From positions 1 through 63,758 of the forward strand of contig DJEW01000014.1 of assembly GCA_002431965.1 (NCBI GenBank): a stretch of 63,758 nucleotides of DNA, given 5' to 3'. The notes under the pieces are model-generated. The model saw only the letters and a program-made list of their open reading frames with translations. It did not search any database and had not been told where the DNA came from. The translations under genes and the position numbers were made by a program. The stretch is from Clostridiales bacterium UBA5888 (GTDB taxonomy: Bacteria; Bacillota; Clostridia; Oscillospirales; Oscillospiraceae). Below, piece by piece: positions 41,663 to 49,733 of this stretch; the stretch's first letter is position 1; each line of letters opens with the position of its first letter.

Positions 41663-41784
41663 CTATATTAACTGTCTTATTTTATCTCCTAAACGATGTT
41701 ATGTCAAGTGACCTGCCGCAAATTTTTAATTTTTTCTGAACATCATGGGCGCGGCAGCCGCGAGAATGTCCGGCGTGGTTGTGC

Positions 41785-43536
41785 CTATCCCGCAAGACCC
41801 GATGCATCAAGCTCCGCGCGCAGCTGCCGCTCGACCGCGTCCAGTCTGCCAGGTGCAAACGGGCTCTCCAGCCCCGCCGCCGCGAGCGTATCCAGCAGCG
41901 TTTCATACTCGCGCGGGAGCATTTCAAGGTATTTTTCCAGTCCCGCGCCCGCGTTTTCACAATCAAGCGCGTGTATCTGCTGTGCCGCGTCGCTGGAGAC
42001 CACATAACTTATCACATAGAACGGCGACTCGAAAAAGTGCGTTATATCCGCCCAGCTCATCGCGTAGTAATCCTCGCTCACGCCGTCATAATATCCGAAT
42101 TCCTTCGCCGTGTCGAGCGATATGGCGTTTATCGCCTCAGCGGACAGCTCCTCGTCGGGCAGCGCGTATACACGCTGCTCAAACTCTGCAAACGACGACT
42201 GCATCACATAGGTGTCCAGCGTGCTCACAAGCTTTATCCGCCGCAGCATCGAAAGCTCCTCTCCGTCCAGCACGTCTGAGAGCCTGCCCATCACGATGTA
42301 CTCCATCGACTGGGAAAAGAACTCGGAGAGGTCAAGAGACTCGTAGGCGTTATAATTATAGTAGCTGTCAAGAAAATGCCCGAACTCATGTGCGAGAGTG
42401 AGTATATCCTCCGTGTCGCAGTACGGCGACACGAAGACAAACGGCGCGTCGTAACTGTCAAGATACGCCGTAAACGACATGGAAGCCTTCGTGTCGCTCT
42501 GCTCAAGGCTGTACAGTCCGTGCGCGCGCATAAACTCAAAAGCCTCGCGCACATCCCCGCCGATGCTCTCCGCCGCCGCGCCCACTGTCTTCATAAGACG
42601 CCTTTCGCTCATATAGGAGTAAATTATATTCCCGCCCGGGTCAAGCGCCATTAGCTCCTCATACAGCGGCACGAGCTTTTCCCTCACGCCGGCGACAAAT
42701 CCCGCCGCCTCCGCCGGAGTGTAGCTGCGCTCATAGGAGGCGTACTGCATCGCCTCATAGCTCTCATAGCCCATTTCCTCCGCGATGGCGCGGCGGGTGC
42801 GGATAAGGTCAATGTAAATCCCGGCAAAGCGGGCGTTATACTGGCGGTAATATTCGTTCACCGCGCGGGCGTATTCGTCCGCGTCGGCGCCGGAAAGATA
42901 GCTTTCGTAGTCCACGCTCTCCCCGTCGAGCACTATCTGCGGTTGGGCGGTGAGGTCATAGTAGGCGTTCAGAAGCTCGCTCTCGCGCTGCATGAGCGCC
43001 ACGGCGCGCTCGGTATACATCTGTGCGCTGCCCTCGCCGTAATCGGCGGTGAAGCCCTCCCAGAAATACTCCCGCTCCAGCTCCGCGGCAAGGTCAGATG
43101 TCGCGCAGAGAGTGTACATACGTTCCATCTGCTGCTGCACGACCGACCAGTTTTCGCCGCACCAGGAGTATTCCGCGCCGTAGTATTCATCCGTCAGATC
43201 GCGGAGATACCGTATCTCCGCAAGGGTGTACATCGTGGAAAAGTTATAGTATTCATTGTAGCATTCATCAAGCAGCGCCGTCACGTCGTCAAGCGCCGCG
43301 CCGGCGGAGAGCGCCGTTCCGACCGCGTCCGCCGCAGCCTCGAGCGCGCCCGTATCCGGGCGGACATAGTCCATATCGTCAAAGCGCGGAATGTCCGCCT
43401 CGTCCCCGCCGCGCAGTCCCGACGGCGCGGCATATTCTATAAGGCCGCGCATCGCCTCCACAGGGCTTGCCGCACACGAGGCGAGCATGAGCGCGGCAAG
43501 CAGCGCGCACATAATGCTGCAAAGTTTCTTTTTCAT
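41785..43536 (-). CDS. M3-type metallopeptidase lipoprotein (oligoendopeptidase-like)
   Basis: 583 residues. The N-terminus is a lipoprotein signal peptide with lipobox LASC (Cys21), so the enzyme should be anchored outside the membrane. The zinc motif is AHEFGHFLD near residues 380-388, and the third ligand Glu lies in the SEFFSQSMEY region about 25 residues later. This is the HEXGH arrangement of the M3 (thimet/PepF) clan. Most PepF enzymes are cytoplasmic, so an exported version suggests breakdown of extracellular oligopeptides for uptake. Between residues 22 and 230 I recognise only helical, Tyr/Glu-rich sequence. A long repeat copy lies 30 bases before its ATG. Confidence 0.82.
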   Translation of the reverse strand: MKKKLCSIMCALLAALMLASCAASPVEAMRGLIEYAAPSGLRGGDEADIPRFDDMDYVRPDTGALEAAADAVGTALSAGAALDDVTALLDECYNEYYNFSTMYTLAEIRYLRDLTDEYYGAEYSWCGENWSVVQQQMERMYTLCATSDLAAELEREYFWEGFTADYGEGSAQMYTERAVALMQRESELLNAYYDLTAQPQIVLDGESVDYESYLSGADADEYARAVNEYYRQYNARFAGIYIDLIRTRRAIAEEMGYESYEAMQYASYERSYTPAEAAGFVAGVREKLVPLYEELMALDPGGNIIYSYMSERRLMKTVGAAAESIGGDVREAFEFMRAHGLYSLEQSDTKASMSFTAYLDSYDAPFVFVSPYCDTEDILTLAHEFGHFLDSYYNYNAYESLDLSEFFSQSMEYIVMGRLSDVLDGEELSMLRRIKLVSTLDTYVMQSSFAEFEQRVYALPDEELSAEAINAISLDTAKEFGYYDGVSEDYYAMSWADITHFFESPFYVISYVVSSDAAQQIHALDCENAGAGLEKYLEMLPREYETLLDTLAAAGLESPFAPGRLDAVERQLRAELDASGLAG

Positions 43537-43566
43537 GGCATTACCTTTTCAAAAGCAGAAATATAA

Positions 43567-43725
43567 GGCAGCGCCGCATAATGCGGCAAGAACAGCCGGC
43601 GAGAAAATCCGGGTTATGATGACGGCACTTTTTTGCAGGAATACTTCGTGTATTTCAAGAAAAAGTGACTATATCAGAGCGCAGATCTTCCGCCGGATGC
43701 CGCAGACGCATTGTGCGGCGTTGCC
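43567..43725. repeat. Dispersed palindromic repeat, long form (copy 4)
   Basis: 159-bp member, starting GGCAGCGCCGCATAATGCGG and ending CAGACGCATTGTGCGGCGTT plus GCC. Interior blocks GATGACGGCAC, GCAGGAATACTTCGTGTATT and TCAAGAAA are shared with copy 3 at the same spacing. It lies between the divergent peptidase and pyrophosphatase genes, 30 bases from the peptidase start. Confidence 0.82.
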
Positions 43726-43804
43726 TCAAATAAATAAATTTTTCCCGGATTTTCATGAGATTTTATCACAATATCATGAATTCGTAAAGATTGCACAAAA
43801 GAGC

Positions 43805-43833
43805 TTGAATTTGGGGCATGGTTCCAATATAAT
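43805..43833 (+). promoter_or_regulatory. Promoter of the CBS-pyrophosphatase gene
   Basis: TTGAAT at 43805-43810, a 17-base spacer and TATAAT at 43828-43833. The leader is about 45 bases with GGGGAGG before the ATG. The rest of the 348-bp gap is the repeat copy 4 and AT-rich DNA. Confidence 0.7.
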
Positions 43834-43884
43834 GATGCTGCAGTTTGCATTATGATTCCGCTTTGCGCGGGGAGGTAAAAGCAA

Positions 43885-45501
43885 ATGAACGAAATTTATG
43901 TTTCCGGGCATCGCAACCCTGACACCGACTCTATCGTCGCCGCGATGGCATACGCGAAGCTCCGCAACGCACTTGGCGACCGTGAATACAAGGCGGTGAG
44001 GATCGGCGCGATAAACGACGAGACCCAGCACATGCTCGATCACTTTGGCTTTGAGCCTCCTGAGTTTATAAAAAGCATGCGCACGCAGGTGCGCGATCTC
44101 GACTTTGACCGCCCGCCGGAGCTGAACTGCTCCGTGACGATGGATCTCGCATGGCGGACGATGCGCGAGGGCGAGATCGCCACAATGCCCATCGTCAATG
44201 ACGACGGCTCGCTCTACGGCATGCTCTCCGCGGGCGACATCGCTTCATATGATATGGAGACGATATATTCAAGCCATATTGACGAGCTTCCGATCTTCAA
44301 CCTTCTGAGCGTGCTGGAGGGGCGGCTCGTCAACGAGTGCAGCAGCCTTGTCGATTCCGTATCCGGCGATGTGACCATCGCTCTGCCGCAGTCTTTTGAC
44401 GACGCCGCGCTCATCAGCCCCGAAACCATCCTCATCTGCGGCGCTCAGCCCGACGTGATCAAAAACGCGCTGGAGCACGGCGTGAACTGCCTTATCATCT
44501 GTCAGGCGGACATCAGCCAGGAGCTTGCCGACTGCTCAGGACCGACCTGCATCATTTCAACGCCGCTCGACGCCCGACAGGTCTCGCGTCTCATCTTTCA
44601 GGCGATCCCCATCAACCGTGTCTGCAAGACGACGAGCAACATCGTCTGCTTCCATCTTGACGACTTTCTTGACGATGTGCGCGAGGTGCTTTTGAAAAGC
44701 CGCTACCGCTGCTACCCCGTGCTTGACGAGCAGGAGCATGTCGTCGGCACGCTCTCCCGCTTCCATTTGCTCAACCCGCGCCGCAAGCGCGTTGTTCTTG
44801 TCGATCACAACGAAGCGGCGCAGTCCGTCATCGGTCTCGACCAGGTCGAGATACTGGAGATCATCGACCATCACCGCCTTGCCGACATCCAGACGCGCCA
44901 GCCCATCTCCGTGCGCAACGAGCCTGTCGGCAGCACCAACACCATCATCACCGCCATGTATCAGGAGCACGGCGTGATGCCCTCGCCGCGCATGGCGGGG
45001 CTGATGGCGGCGGCGATACTGTCCGACACGGTCATGTTCAAATCCCCCACCTGCACAAAGCGCGACATCGCCATGGCGGAGCGGCTCGCCCGCATCGCAA
45101 AGATCGACCTTGACGAGCTGGGGCGCGAGCTGTACTCCGTCTCCGGCGCGGACGACAAGCCCGCGGAGGAGCTGTTCAAGACCGACTACAAGCAATTCCA
45201 CATTGCGGAGAAAAACCTCGGCGTCAGCCAGATAACCTGTGTTGACGCAAGTCATCTTCTTTCTCGGCGGGAGGAATTTCTCTCAATGATGGCAAAGCTC
45301 AAAAAAGATATGGATTTTGACTGCGTCATACTGATGATAACGGACGTTCTGCTTGAAGGGTCATACCTTCTCTACATCGGCTCTGACGATGAGATACAGC
45401 AGGCGTTCTCCGTCACGCCGAAGGACAACTGCGTGTTTCTCCCCGGCGTGATGAGCCGCAAAAAGCAGGTCATCCCCATGCTCACCGCCCTCTGGGGATA
45501 A
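43885..45501 (+). CDS. ppaC: Manganese-dependent inorganic pyrophosphatase with CBS and DRTGG domains
   Basis: Family II pyrophosphatase that splits pyrophosphate and keeps biosynthesis running forward. 538 residues, the CBS-containing form. The catalytic N-terminal start is SGHRNPDTDS (metal ligands), followed by an inserted regulatory block at about 70-300: CBS, DRTGG, CBS. Then come VDHNEAAQS, the DHH of IIDHHRLADI, and the DHHA2 domain with the C-terminal substrate site SRKKQVIP. In studied relatives AMP/ADP inhibit and ATP or diadenosine polyphosphates activate through the CBS pair. Being next to a polyphosphate-type operon (convergent) may be chance. Confidence 0.93.
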   Translation: MNEIYVSGHRNPDTDSIVAAMAYAKLRNALGDREYKAVRIGAINDETQHMLDHFGFEPPEFIKSMRTQVRDLDFDRPPELNCSVTMDLAWRTMREGEIATMPIVNDDGSLYGMLSAGDIASYDMETIYSSHIDELPIFNLLSVLEGRLVNECSSLVDSVSGDVTIALPQSFDDAALISPETILICGAQPDVIKNALEHGVNCLIICQADISQELADCSGPTCIISTPLDARQVSRLIFQAIPINRVCKTTSNIVCFHLDDFLDDVREVLLKSRYRCYPVLDEQEHVVGTLSRFHLLNPRRKRVVLVDHNEAAQSVIGLDQVEILEIIDHHRLADIQTRQPISVRNEPVGSTNTIITAMYQEHGVMPSPRMAGLMAAAILSDTVMFKSPTCTKRDIAMAERLARIAKIDLDELGRELYSVSGADDKPAEELFKTDYKQFHIAEKNLGVSQITCVDASHLLSRREEFLSMMAKLKKDMDFDCVILMITDVLLEGSYLLYIGSDDEIQQAFSVTPKDNCVFLPGVMSRKKQVIPMLTALWG

Positions 45502-45516
45502 AGGCATATACATACG

Positions 45517-45558
45517 AACCCGCGCGGTGCGCCCGAATCTGCACCGCGCGGGTTTTTG
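45517..45558 (+). terminator. Terminator after the pyrophosphatase gene
   Basis: AACCCGCGCGGTGC at 45517-45530 pairs perfectly with GCACCGCGCGGGTT at 45541-45554, followed by TTT. It also separates the convergent DUF4956 gene. Confidence 0.88.
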
Positions 45559-45566
45559 CGCCTGCT

Positions 45567-46226
45567 TTACATCACATCCCGGTCAACTTCCCTGCCGCAT
45601 ATGATGTTGAGGTTGCCGTTGCGGCAGCGGATGGCGTCCATGAAATCCTTTGTCACGTTTTTGTCCTTGAGCGAGACAAGATACGTCAGCTCAAAAAGCG
45701 TGCCCATATTCGTCGTGCGCACGCGCACAAGCTCATGGCTGCGCGTGTATTTTTCAAAAAGATCGTCGAAAAGCTCCTCATAGTCAAGGTTCTCCGGTAT
45801 GGTTATCCTGAGCGTGCGCGCGCCGCCGCGCTCGCCGAAGTGCAGCGCGCCAAGCGCCAGCAGCGCCGCGGAGAAAAGCACGAAGAACACCGCCGCAAGC
45901 CCCACATAGCCCATTCCGCAGGCAAGCCCCAGCGCCACGGAGAAGAAAAGCCCCGTTATCTCCCGCGCCGTGCCCGGCGCGGAGCGGAAGCGCACCAGTG
46001 CAAACGTGCCTGCCACGGCAAGCCCCGCGCCGACGTTCCCGTTGACCATCATTATCACCATCGCCACCACGCACGGCAGCAGCGCCAGCGCCACCGCAAG
46101 GGATCCGGTGTGCGCATTTTTGAACGTGAACACGCACGAGGCGAGCACGCCCAGCGCCAGCGCCGTCACTATGCACGCAAGAAACTGCGCAAGCGTTATG
46201 GGCGATGCGATTATGCTGTTAAACAT
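45567..46226 (-). CDS. DUF4956 family membrane protein
   Basis: 219 residues: four hydrophobic segments in residues 8-125, then a soluble C-terminal domain of about 90 residues (LRITIPENLDYEELFDDLFE and the repeated-strand region to the end). A conserved-looking loop GTFALVRFRSAPGTAREI lies between membrane segments. The family is uncharacterised but is repeatedly found beside VTC-type polyphosphate polymerase genes. Its start overlaps the end of the VTC gene by eight bases, so production is coupled. I infer a membrane partner of the polymerase, perhaps for export or sensing of its product. Confidence 0.82.
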   Translation of the reverse strand: MFNSIIASPITLAQFLACIVTALALGVLASCVFTFKNAHTGSLAVALALLPCVVAMVIMMVNGNVGAGLAVAGTFALVRFRSAPGTAREITGLFFSVALGLACGMGYVGLAAVFFVLFSAALLALGALHFGERGGARTLRITIPENLDYEELFDDLFEKYTRSHELVRVRTTNMGTLFELTYLVSLKDKNVTKDFMDAIRCRNGNLNIICGREVDRDVM

Positions 46227-46929
46227 TGAGTATTACTCCCTTTATCAGATTGGTCTTATAGCATGTGCCGTATTTGGAAAACCCCTGCGGGAAAAGCCCG
46301 TCCTCGCTGAGCATACGCGCCAGCCACAGCGGCGCGGACTGCGGAATCTTTATCTCCATAAGCACCTGCCCCGCGTCCAGAAGCTCCTCCCCGCGGTCGC
46401 CGAGCGTAAGATCAAGGTCGGTATCGCGCCAGCGTATGCTGCTGTCAAACGTTATGCGCAGCTCATCGTCGTCCTTTGCGCGGTACGCCTCGCGGTCGCA
46501 CGCGATGAAAACGCGCGGGCGCACATCGTTCATCCTCAGAAACCAGTCGATCTCCTGCAGCATCTGGCTGTCGTCCGGGGCGGGTATGTCCCCGGCCAGA
46601 TAGCGCGCGGCGATGTCCGCCGGCATCATGACCCGGCGCTTATAGACCACGCCCTTGAACTTCTTTTTCAGCTCCACGAACACCATACCGTCCGGCTCGG
46701 GCACTTTGTATGCGCGCACACGCAGCTTTTCCTTGTATACGGGCGCGTCGATGGAGCGGCGTATAAGCTCAAAATCTTCGGTGTCGTAGTAGAGCGAACA
46801 GACGGTGCTGCTGAAAAACTCGTCCGGCTCTATGTGCCCGTCAAGCCTGGCGCGTATACGCGCATACTGTCCGGACGTGAGCAGATATTTCTTTTCATAG
46901 CGCTTGAAGGTGAATTTCGTGTCCTTCAC
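46219..46929 (-). CDS. VTC domain protein (polyphosphate polymerase-type)
   Basis: 236-residue stand-alone VTC domain, the tunnel-fold triphosphate enzyme domain that in yeast Vtc4 makes polyphosphate from ATP. The expected charged tunnel residues are present: RYEKKYLL, SLYYDTEDFE, KEKLRVRAY, VELKKKFKGVVYKRR, ACDREAYR and LMEIKIPQSAP. Bacterial members have no SPX or membrane domain, as here. It lies between the CotH-kinase gene (21 bases) and the DUF4956 gene (8-base overlap). Activity is inferred from the family; other nucleotide-dependent reactions are possible. Confidence 0.85.
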   Translation of the reverse strand: MKDTKFTFKRYEKKYLLTSGQYARIRARLDGHIEPDEFFSSTVCSLYYDTEDFELIRRSIDAPVYKEKLRVRAYKVPEPDGMVFVELKKKFKGVVYKRRVMMPADIAARYLAGDIPAPDDSQMLQEIDWFLRMNDVRPRVFIACDREAYRAKDDDELRITFDSSIRWRDTDLDLTLGDRGEELLDAGQVLMEIKIPQSAPLWLARMLSEDGLFPQGFSKYGTCYKTNLIKGVILNV

Positions 46930-46950
46930 TTTCGTCCGCTCCTCCCGTCG

Positions 46951-49377
46951 TTACCGGTGGAAATACTCCTGCATTTCCTCCGGGCTGAGCTTCATGTACT
47001 GCCCTATCGCCGCGATGCACTTTGCGTTCCAGTCCCGCTCGGTTATCGTGGCGCGCAGCTCCGCCACGGCGGAGCGCCACTGCGCGGGCGTTGTTTTGTT
47101 GAACACGCAGTCGCGCGCGACCTCAGGCTCTATCTCGGCGGCAAGGCGCACTATCTCCGCATCGACGTTCGCGTTGGAGAGCGTCGTGGACAGCACCTCG
47201 CCCGCGCGCGAGAGAAAGCGCGCGCGGAAATCCGGGTTGTTGACAAGCTGCGTGATGAACACGGCGCTCTGCGTGCTCGACGGCTTGAGCACATTGCCGA
47301 AGATGCTGCCGGAGGCGCGGAGCGTCGCGTCCATGTCATAGAGCATGAAGCGCCACTTCCCGTCGCCCTCGGTTGAGCGCGCGTAGCGGAGGTTGCCTGT
47401 GGAGAGGTCGGTGTTGGCGGAGTATCCCTCTATTATCATCCAGTCTATGAGGCAGTCGATATCCACAAGCTCGCAGAAGCGCGCGTAATTTTTCGCGTCG
47501 GTAAGGTCGTTTTCCTGCGCAAAGCGGATAACGGTCTCGTAATACTCGCTCCCGGGGTTTGCCCATGCTTTCATCACGGTCACGCTGTCGCGCGAAACGC
47601 CCATAAGGCGGGCATAGTGCTGTTCGTTGACCTTCTCCATTAGCGCATAGATGCCCTTATACTCGCCGTTTATGTACAGCACGCAGTAACGGCTGCGCTG
47701 GGTGGGAACCTTGTCGGAGTATTGCAGGCAGAGGTTTTCCAGAAGCTCATTGCGTATGATGCTGGCATTCTGATCCTGCCCCGCGCGCAGCACAAGCGCC
47801 TTGAAGCTCGTCACCCCGCCGGAGAAGAGATCATAGTCCAGCTCGGACGCGCCGTACTCCCCGCGAAAATGTATGCCCATATTCTTCTTGGGCATGGCAA
47901 GGCTCGTCTCGCCGTGCATATCTATGCCGCAGGGAAGGGAAAAGCTGCCCTCCACCCCGTAGAACGCGATGTTTCCCGCAAGCTCCATATTCTTCTTCCC
48001 GCCGCCGTACATCAGCCCGAATTCCGCCGGATCGTCGGCAGCGAGACTGACGACAGGCAGGGTATGCCCCTCGTTTATAATGAAGCTGTATGTCGCCGCG
48101 CGGCTGGCGAGCGCGCCCGGCTCGACCGCGAGCGCCCGCACGACCGTCGTCTTTGCAAGCGTTATAAGCCCGGAGTACGGAAAGTCCGCCTCCGTGGGCG
48201 CCGAGCCGTCGAGCGTGTAGTATATGCTCGCGCCGGGCGCGGCTTCAAGCACAACGTCCAACGTCGTCACGCCGTCATACACCCCGTCGCCGGAGGCGCA
48301 TACCGGCGCTGCGGAAACGCGCCTTGCCCCGCCGGTCTTTTTGGCGCCGGGCTGGGCGGCGGCAAAGTAAAACCAGCCGTTTTCTCCGTCCATGCGCCCC
48401 ATGCTGCCGTCTGCGGGCACGTCATGGAGGAAAACATAGTCCTCTACCCTGCCGCCGCGCGTGAGGTAGAGCGCCTCGCCGTCGGCAGAAAGCTCAAACG
48501 GCGCGCAAAGCTGCTCTGCGCCGGCGGCTTTGCCGGACTTATCGCATATGACAATAACGCTCTCTCCCGCGGCGAGCGTCATGTCCGGGAAAGCCCAGAG
48601 GTCGAGCGCATCGTCATCGTCGGAAAGGCAGTATTCCCCCAGCGATAACGGAGCGGAGGAGACGTTTTTTATCTCCACCCAGTCGCAGCCGCCGGTATTT
48701 GTCTGCTCCTGCGATCCACTGCTCGCCGTGACGGCTTCGCTTATAACAAGGGGTGACGTCACGGCAAGGCTCTCCTGCCATGCGTCGTAGCCCTCGCGCG
48801 TGTTCTCATATCCCGGAGTGCACCAGCAGGTTTCCTCCCACTCGTGCGCGGCATTGCGCGCAAGGGCAATTCCTGCCTTGCCGCCTGTGCATTCAGCCCG
48901 GTCTATAAGCGAGCCGCGCGCATCGCGCAGGCACACCGTCTCTCCCTCGGAGAGCGCAAAATCCGTATGCATGGGTATGCCGGGGTCATCCGTGCCGTCT
49001 GCGTATATCACAAGATACTCGCCCGGCGCGATCGTATAGGCCGGCAGCGCCCAGCCGTTTTCATCCTCGCCGTCGGCGAGCGTGAAGCCTGCAAGCGCAA
49101 TGGGCGCGTCGGACACGTTTTCTATCTCTATCCAGTCGGGAAACGCGCCGGTGTTGTCCATGAGAGAGGCGGTGTTTTTCGCCATGATCTCCGATATGAC
49201 AAGCCGCCCTGCGTACTCGCTGCCTGCCGGCGCGGTGGGCGCGGGCAGCTCCGCGCTCTCTGCCGGAGCGCCGCTGCCGCAGGCGGCGCACAGCGCGGCA
49301 GCCATTGCCGCGCAGAACGCCATAGCGATGCGCGTATATACCGTATGTATTGCGAATGCATCTGTGAGCTTTTTCAT
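46951..49377 (-). CDS. CotH-kinase family lipoprotein with lamin-tail domains
   Basis: 808 residues from the ATG at 49377 (GGAG upstream), although the frame is open to 49470. Layout: a lipoprotein signal with lipobox AALCAAC-type near residue 30, a first lamin-tail domain at about 55-165 (LVISEIMAKN, DWIEIENVSD), a second at about 210-320 (LVISEAVTAS, DWVEIKNVSS), and a chitobiase C-terminal-like domain at about 355-435 (ASIYYTLDGSAPT). A CotH kinase domain follows at about 440-800 (LRAGQDQNASIIRNELLENL, LYINGEYKGIYALMEKVNE, FMLYDMDATL). CotH proteins are secreted protein kinases of spore-coat fame. Here the protein should sit outside the membrane, attached by lipid. First gene of the operon with VTC and DUF4956. 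Confidence 0.85.
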   Translation of the reverse strand: MKKLTDAFAIHTVYTRIAMAFCAAMAAALCAACGSGAPAESAELPAPTAPAGSEYAGRLVISEIMAKNTASLMDNTGAFPDWIEIENVSDAPIALAGFTLADGEDENGWALPAYTIAPGEYLVIYADGTDDPGIPMHTDFALSEGETVCLRDARGSLIDRAECTGGKAGIALARNAAHEWEETCWCTPGYENTREGYDAWQESLAVTSPLVISEAVTASSGSQEQTNTGGCDWVEIKNVSSAPLSLGEYCLSDDDDALDLWAFPDMTLAAGESVIVICDKSGKAAGAEQLCAPFELSADGEALYLTRGGRVEDYVFLHDVPADGSMGRMDGENGWFYFAAAQPGAKKTGGARRVSAAPVCASGDGVYDGVTTLDVVLEAAPGASIYYTLDGSAPTEADFPYSGLITLAKTTVVRALAVEPGALASRAATYSFIINEGHTLPVVSLAADDPAEFGLMYGGGKKNMELAGNIAFYGVEGSFSLPCGIDMHGETSLAMPKKNMGIHFRGEYGASELDYDLFSGGVTSFKALVLRAGQDQNASIIRNELLENLCLQYSDKVPTQRSRYCVLYINGEYKGIYALMEKVNEQHYARLMGVSRDSVTVMKAWANPGSEYYETVIRFAQENDLTDAKNYARFCELVDIDCLIDWMIIEGYSANTDLSTGNLRYARSTEGDGKWRFMLYDMDATLRASGSIFGNVLKPSSTQSAVFITQLVNNPDFRARFLSRAGEVLSTTLSNANVDAEIVRLAAEIEPEVARDCVFNKTTPAQWRSAVAELRATITERDWNAKCIAAIGQYMKLSPEEMQEYFHR

Positions 49378-49407
49378 CAGCCGTCTCCGTGCATAATAAA
49401 TCATGTT

Positions 49408-49436
49408 ATTATACATTTTTCGCCTTGTTACGTCAA
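49408..49436 (-). promoter_or_regulatory. Promoter of the CotH-VTC-DUF4956 operon
   Basis: Minus strand: TTGACG (complement of 49431-49436), a 17-base spacer and TATAAT (complement of 49408-49413). The leader to the ATG at 49377 is about 25 bases. Confidence 0.8.
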
Positions 49437-49504
49437 GCGCATATAATTGGCGAGGCTCTGACCGCAGCATCCACTACATATGAAGAATAATTTTAACGGA
49501 ATGA

Positions 49505-49532
49505 TTGACAAAGGGAAAAAGGGTGTTATAAT
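49505..49532 (+). promoter_or_regulatory. Promoter of the SAM riboswitch-metK unit
   Basis: TTGACA at 49505-49510, a 16-base spacer and TATAAT at 49527-49532, about 20 bases before the riboswitch. Confidence 0.82.
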
Positions 49533-49553
49533 TATAGCCGTAAAACTTAACAC

Positions 49554-49643
49554 CTTATCAAGAGTGGTGGAGGGAACGGCCCTGTGAAGCCCGGCAACCT
49601 GCATGTGCAAGGTGCCAAATCCGGCGGTGATACGAAAGATGAG
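49554..49643 (+). promoter_or_regulatory. SAM-I riboswitch (S box)
   Basis: Conserved S-box elements in order: CTTATCAAGAG, GGTGGAGGGA, GGCCCTGTGAAGCCCGGCAA plus CC, AAGGTGCCAAATCC, and the closing GAAAGATGAG near 49634-49643. It is followed by a terminator (49665-49692) and metK, the classic feedback arrangement in which S-adenosylmethionine turns off its own synthetase. Confidence 0.95.
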
Positions 49644-49664
49644 GCTTTTGCTTGTGCGTAGATA

Positions 49665-49692
49665 CTCCGTCGGAAGACGGAGCTTTATTTTT
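49665..49692 (+). terminator. SAM riboswitch-controlled terminator
   Basis: CTCCGTC at 49665-49671 pairs with GACGGAG at 49676-49682 around GGAA, followed by CTTTATTTTT. Confidence 0.85.
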
Positions 49693-49733
49693 GCCTTTAA
49701 GGACCGCGCCCATCTGCCGGAGAGGAGCTTTCA

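Larger units (their letters stand above)
41331..41784. other. 454-bp gap between rny and the peptidase gene
   Basis: It holds the long repeat copy at 41380-41536 and a hairpin GAAGCCT/AGGCTTC (41641-41659) that probably ends the peptidase transcript or shields rny. The remainder is AT-rich without a convincing gene. The stretch next to rny must contain its promoter; TTGGAT (complement of 41375-41380) touching the repeat edge is a possible -35, but the -10 is weak. Confidence 0.5.
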
